Position numbers and translations under genes: made by a program. 64,000 bases of DNA, from assembly GCA_017795005.1 (NCBI GenBank), contig CP051242.1:1-64000 (forward strand), in the 5' to 3' direction. The number at the start of each line of letters is the position of its first letter. The stretch's first letter is position 1. The stretch comes from Balneolaceae bacterium (GTDB lineage: Bacteria > Bacteroidota > Rhodothermia > Balneolales > Balneolaceae). Under the pieces are notes generated by a model. That model searched no databases. It was not told the DNA's origin and was given only the letters and a program-made list of their open reading frames with translations. Shown piece after piece: positions 8,689 through 16,000 of this stretch.

Positions 8689-9147
8689 ATGATGTTTTAC
8701 GGTTCAAAATACCGCTCCTTTATTTCTCTTTTCTGTACAGCAGTACTGGTATGGAATATCTTTGGCTGGACTGCCTTAAAAATAGTTCAGGAGCATTTCC
8801 ATGAAGAGCACAGTTATTGTACGATGAGCTATTGTACGTGCCTTGTTGAGGATGGAGAAAAAATTTGTACATGTCATCATCATGAGATGAATGCAATGAA
8901 ACACTCAGAAAAGATGACCAAGAAAAGTGACGATCATTCACTGAATAATAGAAACTTTTGTCATTATGAAGTCCCTCATTCTGCATCTAAAGAAGCTTTA
9001 GTAGTCGCATCTTTTTCTGAAATAAAAGCCTCCATGTTAAAAGGTTTTAAATACCCTTCGGACCATACTTTACAAAAAAGTATTTTTTTAAAAGAAGCAC
9101 CTCAAGTAGGCTTCTCTCCCGCCCTTCTACGCCCTCCCCAGGTATAG
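8689..9147 (+). CDS. Cys/His/Met-rich membrane-anchored protein, possible copper binder
   Basis: I do not recognise a named family. The protein has 152 residues with one N-terminal hydrophobic segment (about 10-32). This is followed by a dense run of metal-ligand residues: EHFHEEHSYCTMSYCTC, then CTCHHHEMNAMKH and later His and Met. The C-terminal half is less distinctive and ends in ALLRPPQV. It precedes a metal-looking lipoprotein and an OprC-like TonB receptor, so a periplasmic copper-binding or sensing role is plausible (inference). Confidence 0.75.
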   Translation: MMFYGSKYRSFISLFCTAVLVWNIFGWTALKIVQEHFHEEHSYCTMSYCTCLVEDGEKICTCHHHEMNAMKHSEKMTKKSDDHSLNNRNFCHYEVPHSASKEALVVASFSEIKASMLKGFKYPSDHTLQKSIFLKEAPQVGFSPALLRPPQV

Positions 9148-9200
9148 TTTTCTTTCCCTCGGATTTATAAAAGAAAACCTAATACCTAATTCATAAAACT

Positions 9201-10007
9201 ATGTATAAGAATTCTATACTTAAAAAATTTTCAATTGTAATACTATTAGTTGTTGCTGCCATTTCATGCGACAGCTCAAATACTAACACTCCTGAACTTG
9301 AGGCGTCTTTACTCTCTACCGCCTCTATTGATGGATACACTGTCGAACTTTTTTCAGAAAACAACCTACGTTCCGGTTACAATAACTTGTACTGGAAAGT
9401 CTCAAAGGATGGAGAGGTCATAGAATTGGACTCCTTTTCTGCGATGCCGATTATGCACATGACACAAATGAGCCATTCCTGTCCTTACACTTCCCCCGAA
9501 ATGATGTCGGACTTTACAGACTATTATCAAAGTTCTGCTAATTTCATTATGCCTTCCGGAGAAATGGGATATTGGGAAGTTCAGCTTGAGTTCACAACGA
9601 AATCTAATGAAGCTATTTCAGGTGAAATAGATATCGAAGTAGAACCTTCATGGATGATTACGAGCGCACAAAGTAGCAATGGTAACGTATACTTTATCAG
9701 TTGGTATGCTCCTGAAACGCCTAAAACGGGAAATCAGGATTTAGCTTTTATGGTACACAAACGTGAATCAATGATGTCTTTCCCTGCTGTTTCCGATGCA
9801 GAACTTGAAGTATATCCTTACATGGATATGGGTGGCGGAGAAGGTCACTCAACCCCTTTCGAAACTCCTGCTGCAACTGGAGCGGGAATGTATGAAGGCT
9901 CAATTAATTACAGCATGAGTGGAACCTGGACTACAACAGTTACAGTAATGACTGAAGCTGATACCAGTTCAGCGGTTACTTTTGAATATAGCGTAAGAGC
10001 TCAATAA
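9201..10007 (+). CDS. YtkA/FixH-like lipoprotein
   Basis: Lipoprotein of 268 residues with a lipobox ending AAISC (C23). It appears to hold two beta-sandwich repeats like the YtkA/FixH-like family: the first has a Met/His/Cys-rich loop (MPIMHMTQMSHSCPY), the second a Met-rich segment (MDMGGGEGHSTPF). YtkA-like and FixH proteins are linked to copper handling and cytochrome oxidase assembly. It sits between a Cys/His-rich protein and a copper-type TonB receptor, so delivery or capture of copper at the cell surface or periplasm is the favoured role (inference). Confidence 0.8.
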   Translation: MYKNSILKKFSIVILLVVAAISCDSSNTNTPELEASLLSTASIDGYTVELFSENNLRSGYNNLYWKVSKDGEVIELDSFSAMPIMHMTQMSHSCPYTSPEMMSDFTDYYQSSANFIMPSGEMGYWEVQLEFTTKSNEAISGEIDIEVEPSWMITSAQSSNGNVYFISWYAPETPKTGNQDLAFMVHKRESMMSFPAVSDAELEVYPYMDMGGGEGHSTPFETPAATGAGMYEGSINYSMSGTWTTTVTVMTEADTSSAVTFEYSVRAQ

Positions 10008-10016
10008 CTTTTATAA

Positions 10017-10040
10017 GGATTCCGTCTTTTGGCGGAATCC
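10017..10040 (+). promoter_or_regulatory. Intercistronic hairpin
   Basis: Perfect 8-bp stem GGATTCCG / CGGAATCC with an 8-base loop, between the lipoprotein stop and the TonB receptor start. No T-run follows. It more likely tunes RNA stability or partial termination than ending transcription. Confidence 0.5.
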
Positions 10041-10054
10041 ATTGATTAATAATC

Positions 10055-12253
10055 ATGAAGTTTTTAAAACTATTCCTGTTATTTGGAATTGGTCTTCACG
10101 CCATTTCATTTTCGCAGACTCATACTCTTTATGTGTATGATGCAAAGAAAAAAACGCCTCTTGAAAATGCCCACATCATGCATAAGCAAAAAATGATTGG
10201 TTATACGAAGGCAGATGGCTCTGTGGAAATCAATCACGAGATAGAAGAAGTAATGATTCATTTACTCGGGTATCTCGAAACTACCTTCAGCATTTCTCAA
10301 TCAGCAGACACTGCTTTTGTAGTGCCTTCTGTTTATCAGATGGATGATGATATTGTTGTTTATGCACATGGTAATCAGCCGGACATCAATAATTATAAAA
10401 ACAGCTCTGCCCATCTTACTCTTGACCAGATGCTCGATAATGTTGATGGCGTTTCGATGATTCAGCGAGGCGCTTTTGCCTGGGAACCTATGATTAGGGG
10501 GCAGGATGATCAACGAATTAACCTGATGATTGATGGTATGCAGGTTTTTAAAGCCTGTGTAGATAAAATGGATCCTGTTACTTCTTATGTTGAAAGTGAT
10601 AACCTTTCCAAGCTCATAATTGACAAAAGTGGATCGGGAGTTGCTGAAAATGGAAATGGTAACTCCACTATTAATCTGATTACAAAAAAACCGGATTTCG
10701 AATCCTTCAAGTTAAATGTAAGTACAGGTGTACGATACCCGGATTTTTATCGGGTTATTTCCACGACTTCAGAAGTCTCATCAGAACAACATTCTTTCCG
10801 CTTTTCGGGAAGTATTAAACAAGCGGATGATTTTGTTGCAGGAGGCGACTCAAACATTAGTAACTCTGGTTTTGGTAAAGTGAATCTAAATCTTGCCTAC
10901 CGCTATAGAGCCGGTTCAGGAAATACGCTTGATATCAGTTACATTTTTGACGATGCCCGTGATGTAGGATATCCCGCCCTTCTAATGGATGCTACCCGCG
11001 CGCTTGCCAACATGCTCCGTGTTCAGTATAACTGGAATGAACCGGGAACTAATGTTTCAAATACTTCACTGCTTATTTATGCCAACACCATTGATCATGA
11101 AATGGATGATTACGAACGTGATGTAGCTAACCGTGCTGTCATGAGAAATATGTATATGCCTATGGCGGGAATCACCAAAACAGCGGGTGCCAAACTAAGC
11201 AGAAATCTTTCAATTGCTGAACAGCCCGTTTCTCTGTTTGTTGATGGATACATCTCGAAAGCATTTGGCGATATGATGATGATAAGCCTATTTGATATCG
11301 AAGATATGTATATCACTAATCTCGGAGATATTTATACCGGCAGTACGCGGGTTGGAGCGAAAACAAACTTCTTGTTTTCCGAAAATGTATTGTTAAAGCT
11401 AGAGGAAAGCCTCGAGTTTAATCGGGTAGAGCTGACTGACAAATCGTCTAAATCTTTTTTTGAAGGTTCTTATGGTAAAGAAGTTCAACCAAGAGCACGG
11501 TTCCTGTTTTCAAGTTCTGCACACTTAACATGGCTTCTAAATGATCGGTTAAGTCTAAGTACGAAGGGAATCTTTTCCCAGCGTCAGGCTAATTATATAG
11601 AACTATATGGTCATTACATCTATAATTACGTAGATGGGTTTTTCTATGATGGAAATCCATTTTTAAAACCTGAAACGACCTTAAATTCTGAAATTAATGC
11701 CCAGTATCAAATTGCAGAAAATGCTTTTTCTGTTTCGGCATACTACAAGCAAATCTACAATTATATTTCCGGCATGATAGATGAAGATATTTCTAATCAA
11801 TTCTATCAGTTTAAGCGCTATGACAATGTTGGCGATGCATATCTAACCGGCTTTGAGGTGCGATGGCTAAGTAACTGGACTCGTTCTCTTACCACCGACA
11901 TTCGTACTGCATATACGTATGCCCAGAATAAAACATTGGATGAACCTTTACCTTTAATTCCACCCGTGCATGGATCATTTCTCACTTCCTATTCTGCAAA
12001 TACGTTTTCTGTTTCAACTACTTTAGAATGGGCTGCTCAACAGCAGCGTATTGCTGAACAGACTAGCATTGAAGACCAAACTTCTGGTTTTGCCATTCTT
12101 AACTTTGAAGCGGGCAAAACCTGGGGAAATAAGCTGGAAACCCGATTAACTATTAATAATATTCTTGATCAATATTATAATCAACACACCAGTATTGGGA
12201 ACATTCCGGAAAGTGGTAGAAGTTTCATGATCACATTAAGCTACTCTCTATAG
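10055..12253 (+). CDS. TonB-dependent copper receptor, OprC/NosA-like
   Basis: Outer-membrane receptor of 732 residues: signal peptide (to about 21), a carboxypeptidase-regulatory-like domain (about 22-90), a TonB plug and a C-terminal barrel ending in LSYSL. The plug has GACVDKM-type chemistry: C168-x3-M172 in KACVDKMDPVTSY, matching the ACPNHMDPP segment of OprC/NosA. H348-x-M350 in DHEMDD corresponds to the second half of the CxxxM-HxM copper site described for OprC. Copper import across the outer membrane is therefore the best reading. It is last in a three-gene operon and is followed by a terminator. Confidence 0.87.
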   Translation: MKFLKLFLLFGIGLHAISFSQTHTLYVYDAKKKTPLENAHIMHKQKMIGYTKADGSVEINHEIEEVMIHLLGYLETTFSISQSADTAFVVPSVYQMDDDIVVYAHGNQPDINNYKNSSAHLTLDQMLDNVDGVSMIQRGAFAWEPMIRGQDDQRINLMIDGMQVFKACVDKMDPVTSYVESDNLSKLIIDKSGSGVAENGNGNSTINLITKKPDFESFKLNVSTGVRYPDFYRVISTTSEVSSEQHSFRFSGSIKQADDFVAGGDSNISNSGFGKVNLNLAYRYRAGSGNTLDISYIFDDARDVGYPALLMDATRALANMLRVQYNWNEPGTNVSNTSLLIYANTIDHEMDDYERDVANRAVMRNMYMPMAGITKTAGAKLSRNLSIAEQPVSLFVDGYISKAFGDMMMISLFDIEDMYITNLGDIYTGSTRVGAKTNFLFSENVLLKLEESLEFNRVELTDKSSKSFFEGSYGKEVQPRARFLFSSSAHLTWLLNDRLSLSTKGIFSQRQANYIELYGHYIYNYVDGFFYDGNPFLKPETTLNSEINAQYQIAENAFSVSAYYKQIYNYISGMIDEDISNQFYQFKRYDNVGDAYLTGFEVRWLSNWTRSLTTDIRTAYTYAQNKTLDEPLPLIPPVHGSFLTSYSANTFSVSTTLEWAAQQQRIAEQTSIEDQTSGFAILNFEAGKTWGNKLETRLTINNILDQYYNQHTSIGNIPESGRSFMITLSYSL

Positions 12254-12274
12254 CATTTTTATAACTAAGCTTCC

Positions 12275-12311
12275 AAACCCGATGCCGTCTTCAAAAAAAT
12301 GCATCGGGTTT
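12275..12311 (+). terminator. Rho-independent terminator after the TonB receptor
   Basis: An 11-bp perfect stem (AAACCCGATGC / GCATCGGGTTT) with a T-rich tail (TTTTATTTTG), 22 bases after the receptor stop. Confidence 0.85.
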
Positions 12312-12349
12312 TATTTTGTTTGATGAAAAATTATTCGAGATAATCAGAC

Positions 12350-12910
12350 ATGAAATGCTTAATTCTACTTTCTCTCATTTTAATTGGAGTACCTGCTTTT
12401 GCTCAGACTTCTTTGGGAATGGAAATGCAAGCCTATCCCGCTGGTATTGTTCCTGGCATTCGGTTTGATTTAGGAATTTCGGATCAACTGAATCTTACCT
12501 CAAGGATTGGCTATAATTTCACAGATCGCCGCAATTGGGGTGAGCATGATAATGAGGAAGGTGCTGGACCAGGATTTGGTTTAGGATTGGAGCGAACAGG
12601 TTTCTTAGCCCAAAACCTTTCCCTTCATGCACGAACCGATCTCTGGTTTATGGACATTGACTGGAGCGATCCGTACAGCGGTCCGATTCTTTGTGGGGCT
12701 TTACCCTGCCCTGATGAAATCGGAAAAACAAGCATTGTTATCCTTCAGCCTACCATTGGAATTGGATATTCTATTCCCTTTTCAAACCGATACTTTGTTA
12801 AACCTTCACTTTCCTTTGGCTATGAAATCAATATAAAAACAGAAGGTGAAGAGGTGGGTCAGGGGGCGATTTTATTGGTTGGGTTTCAACTCAGTAAGTC
12901 TTTTAAGTAA
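12350..12910 (+). CDS. Predicted outer-membrane beta-barrel protein
   Basis: Protein of 186 residues with a clear signal peptide (cleavage after PAFAQ). It has amphipathic alternating strands with Gly/aromatic patterns (LNLTSRIGYNF, GLGLERTGF, PTIGIGYSIPF, KPSLSFGYEI) and resembles small outer-membrane barrels of the OmpW/OmpA-barrel size class. I do not recognise a specific family. It lies beyond the terminator of the copper cluster and has its own transcription unit. Function unknown. Confidence 0.75.
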   Translation: MKCLILLSLILIGVPAFAQTSLGMEMQAYPAGIVPGIRFDLGISDQLNLTSRIGYNFTDRRNWGEHDNEEGAGPGFGLGLERTGFLAQNLSLHARTDLWFMDIDWSDPYSGPILCGALPCPDEIGKTSIVILQPTIGIGYSIPFSNRYFVKPSLSFGYEINIKTEGEEVGQGAILLVGFQLSKSFK

Positions 12911-12989
12911 CCTTTCTCATTCACGAGCGGAGCGACGTGATCTCCGAATTATCGGGTGATTTTGGAGATTGCTCAAAGCTTTATCTAGC

Positions 12990-13041
12990 TCCGATGCTCT
13001 GCGTTGGAGCGGTATAGTTACGAAGCAGAGCATCGTAACCA
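12990..13041. repeat. REP-like hairpin, copy A
   Basis: Perfect 11-bp inverted repeat CGATGCTCTGC (12992-13002) and GCAGAGCATCG (13025-13035). The core at 13001-13026 matches, at 21 of 26 positions, the reverse strand of the hairpin core at 28845-28870. Neither copy is in a gene. Confidence 0.75.
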
Positions 13042-13065
13042 GGTAAAATAGCTGTAAATAAGAGA

Positions 13066-13274
13066 TTATGATTTTTCAAACAACTTGACCTGATTTGGTT
13101 CAAAAGTTCCCAGCCATTTTGTTTGGCCATCTTTTAAAACACATTCTACTTCATATGCTAATCTAGGGTTATCAAATACTATCAACACTGTTCCCTTATC
13201 ACCCAGTTCAGCTTCAGGAACATCTTCATTTAGTTTTATTACTTCGACTAAATCATGTTCTTCAATTTTTCCAT
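13066..13274 (-). pseudogene. DUF4926 family protein, no in-frame start codon
   Basis: Reading from a short lead at 13274 gives an open frame with IEEHDLVEVIKLNEDVPE, then ELGDKGTVLIV and AYEVEC, and the end TFEPNQVKLFEK: the DUF4926 layout (about 69 residues). The only suitable ATG (13272-13274) is in another frame. One extra A in the A5 run just after it would join ATG-GAA to the frame, and 209 bases is one short of a codon multiple. So this is a one-base frameshift, a sequencing error or an unusual start. It begins 12 bases after the recQ stop. The family function is unknown. Confidence 0.75.
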
Positions 13275-13285
13275 ATCAAGAGCTA

Positions 13286-15457
13286 TTACTTCTTACTCGC
13301 CAGATAAAATAACTGCATAATGCGTAGCTCATCGTAACCGATTTGTTTGTTCAGCAAATCGTAGACCGGACGGAGCATTAGCGGACTTTTCTCATCCATC
13401 GCCTTCATCACCTGATCGCGTTGTCGATCTGAAAGAGAGGATGCCTGCAACAACCCATCCAATCGAAGATCATTGCCCTCATCCAGATATTTCTTTAAAT
13501 GAGTAAGTATGGTGACTTCTTTCACACCGTGTTCTTCTGCAAGTAATTTAATGGATTCCCCTTCATTGAAGGCTTCCGCAACAATCTGGTGTTTTTCGGT
13601 TGCAGTCGTTTTTTTGATTTTCTTTTGAAGCGATTTCTGCCTCTCCATGATATCATGTTCGGCAGTAAAAGTTTTAATAATTCCTATAAAAGAATCTCCA
13701 AATTTCTCCTTTTTTACTTTTCCAACTCCATATAAAGCCTCAAGCGCATCTTTATTCTGAGGAAAGTAATAAGCCATTTCTATGAGCGTAGTATCTGGAA
13801 AAATTGCATAAGGAGGCACATCATCAGCATCAGCAAGTTCTTTTCTCTTCACACGAAGTAATTCGAAAAGTTCTTCATTGTAGTTGTTCTCTACATCACT
13901 CGAAGTCCGGACAATAGTTTCTCCATCTATAGCTACATCGGTTCGATCCATAGTACCAAACACATTTTCATTTCCTTTCAATACCTGATGTCCCCGATCT
14001 TCCATCACCAGTACTCCGTATTCTCCTTTGCTGATATAATTCTGACGGAGTAATAATCTGGATAATTGAGTCCACTGATCCTTCGACCATTCCATTCCAA
14101 TTCCATAAGTCGAAATCTGATCATGCTCGTGTTCCAAAACCTTCTGATTTTTCGAGCCGCGGAGAATATCAATTACATGTCCGGCACCAAATGACTCTTC
14201 ACTCTTGATCATACAGCTCATAAACTTTTGAGCCTGAATGGTCATGTCTTCTACATCATCATCAACCGACAAGCAGTTGTCGCACATTCCGCATTCATCA
14301 TTAGGATAGGTCTCTCCAAAATAATCGAGCAATGGTTTACGACGGCAATCTAACGATTCAAGATATTTTACCAATTCCTTTAAGTGATTTTCAGCAACCT
14401 CTTTCTCATTACCGCTTTTCTGATTAATGAAATACTTAATCTTTTGAGTATCAGAATAACCAAAAAGAAGTATGCAATCAGATCGAAGACCATCACGGCC
14501 TGCACGACCTATTTGCTGGTAATAGGACTCAATATTTTGAGGCATATCGAAATGAACCACAAAACGAACATTCGGCTTGTTAATCCCCATCCCAAAAGCA
14601 ATCGTTGCTACGATAATCCGAACGTCGTCTCTGATAAACTCTCTTTGATTGATAGACCGCTCTCTGGAATTCAATCCGGCGTGATAAGGCTTCACAGAAT
14701 AGCCTTCCTGATCCAGTAAATACGCAAGTTCATCTACTTGTCTACGGGAAAAACAATAAATAATACCAGACTGGTTTTTTCGTGTATATAGAAAATCCAA
14801 CAACTGATTTTCCGGGTCTTTTTTATCTGCGATTTTCAGAAAAAGATTACTACGATCAAAGCTTGAGATAAAGGCTTCCGAATCTGTTAGATTCAAACTT
14901 TGTTTGATGTCTTCCTGAACTCTTGGTGTAGCTGTAGCGGTAAGTGCTATACAAACTGCTTCAGGGAAATCCTTTCGAAATTCAGTCATTTGTCGGTATT
15001 CCGGGCGGAAATCGTGTCCCCATTCCGAAATACAGTGCGCCTCATCAATGGTAAAGCAATCGATTTGGAGCTGTTTCAACATCTCCCTTGTACGGTCCAT
15101 CATTAGAGTTTCCGGGGCTAAATACAGTAACTTGATATCGCCACGCATCACACGTTTAACATTATAATCATATTCTTCAGGACGAAGCGAGCTATTCAGA
15201 TAAACAGCCGGTATATCGTATTCCCTGAGCTGTTCAACCTGATCTTTCATAAGTGAAATAAGGGGAGAAACAACAATCGTCATCCCTTCAAAAATCATGG
15301 CGGGAATTTGGTAGCAAAGCGATTTACCACCACCGGTTGGCATAATCACCAAGGCATCTTTCTTATCTAGTACCTGTGTAATTGCCGCTTCCTGCTGAAG
15401 TCGGAAGCTATCGTAGCCAAACGTCTCTTTTAAAATACTCTGCGCTCTATTTATCAC
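13286..15457 (-). CDS. recQ: ATP-dependent DNA helicase RecQ
   Basis: 3'-5' superfamily 2 helicase for recombination and fork repair, 723 residues. Walker A MPTGGGKS (about 39-46), DEAH box in TIDEAHCISEWGHDFRP, motif VI QQIGRAGRDG, and a zinc site with Cys in DCRRK and ECGMCDNC. After the winged helix come an HRDC domain (about 530-600) and a C-terminal HTH-type segment (about 625-665). The start is GTG at 15457, because no ATG occurs before the first conserved region. That GTG overlaps the stop of the GxxExxY gene and lies inside its end repeat. Confidence 0.97.
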   Translation of the reverse strand: MINRAQSILKETFGYDSFRLQQEAAITQVLDKKDALVIMPTGGGKSLCYQIPAMIFEGMTIVVSPLISLMKDQVEQLREYDIPAVYLNSSLRPEEYDYNVKRVMRGDIKLLYLAPETLMMDRTREMLKQLQIDCFTIDEAHCISEWGHDFRPEYRQMTEFRKDFPEAVCIALTATATPRVQEDIKQSLNLTDSEAFISSFDRSNLFLKIADKKDPENQLLDFLYTRKNQSGIIYCFSRRQVDELAYLLDQEGYSVKPYHAGLNSRERSINQREFIRDDVRIIVATIAFGMGINKPNVRFVVHFDMPQNIESYYQQIGRAGRDGLRSDCILLFGYSDTQKIKYFINQKSGNEKEVAENHLKELVKYLESLDCRRKPLLDYFGETYPNDECGMCDNCLSVDDDVEDMTIQAQKFMSCMIKSEESFGAGHVIDILRGSKNQKVLEHEHDQISTYGIGMEWSKDQWTQLSRLLLRQNYISKGEYGVLVMEDRGHQVLKGNENVFGTMDRTDVAIDGETIVRTSSDVENNYNEELFELLRVKRKELADADDVPPYAIFPDTTLIEMAYYFPQNKDALEALYGVGKVKKEKFGDSFIGIIKTFTAEHDIMERQKSLQKKIKKTTATEKHQIVAEAFNEGESIKLLAEEHGVKEVTILTHLKKYLDEGNDLRLDGLLQASSLSDRQRDQVMKAMDEKSPLMLRPVYDLLNKQIGYDELRIMQLFYLASKK

Positions 15458-15983
15458 TGATTTCTCTGATTGATAAGATTTTGATTTCCAGACTTTGAGT
15501 TAATAAATCGTTTTGGTCGCAAGCTTTCTTCTCCAAAATTGATTAATAATCCAACTTCCAAATTATAAGCCTTCAAATAGTTAAGAACCTGATTAGCGTG
15601 TCTGCTATTTATCTCGGAAACAGCTTTTAGCTCAAGTACGACTTGCTCATTGATGATAAAATCCGCTCTTCTAGTCCCAATTTGTATTCCATCATAATAT
15701 ACAGGCATTTCAACTTCTCTTGAAAAAGTAATTCCTGTCTTATTCATTTCATGAGCTAGACCTCTTTGATAAATAATTTCCGGATATCCATTTCCGAGGT
15801 AGGCGTGTAACCTCATAGCACATCCAATAATATCTCCAGTAAGCCTGCTAAATTTATATTCTTTATTGACGATTGATCTCATAGCTCTTTAATTAGGATT
15901 AACCTTTTCAAATAATGAGATCAATTAAACCATCAGTCCTTACAATTTGTATTATAATCAGGTCAATCAGAGAAATCTGTGAT
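15453..15983. repeat. Single-gene cassette bracketed by a 21-nt inverted repeat
   Basis: The left arm at 15453-15473 (ATCACTGATTTCTCTGATTG...) and the right arm at 15963-15983 are reverse complements at 20 of 21 positions. Between them is only the GxxExxY gene and an 80-base leader. The left arm contains that gene's stop codon and the recQ GTG start. The arms contain drifting copies of a short word (CTGATTT, CTGATTG). Mobility is inferred. Confidence 0.72.
15454..15882 (-). CDS. GxxExxY protein, PD-(D/E)XK nuclease-like
   Basis: Small protein of 142 residues named for the motif G32-YP-E35-II-Y38. It also has a recognisable PD-(D/E)XK core: D74 in RADFII and E84-L-K86 in VVLELKAV (PF13366 type). 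Nuclease activity is inferred from the fold; the biological role of the family is not established. A Shine-Dalgarno-like AAAGAG precedes the ATG. The stop overlaps the recQ start by 4 bases. The gene is bracketed by an inverted repeat that runs into its own 3' end. Confidence 0.9.
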   Translation of the reverse strand: MRSIVNKEYKFSRLTGDIIGCAMRLHAYLGNGYPEIIYQRGLAHEMNKTGITFSREVEMPVYYDGIQIGTRRADFIINEQVVLELKAVSEINSRHANQVLNYLKAYNLEVGLLINFGEESLRPKRFINSKSGNQNLINQRNQ

Positions 15984-16000
15984 CAAAAAGAGATAAAACG

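Noticed and set aside
13066-15983. Defence island around recQ and a nuclease-like gene
   Set aside because: No restriction, CRISPR, toxin or other defence partner; the nuclease-like gene is better explained as a cassette.
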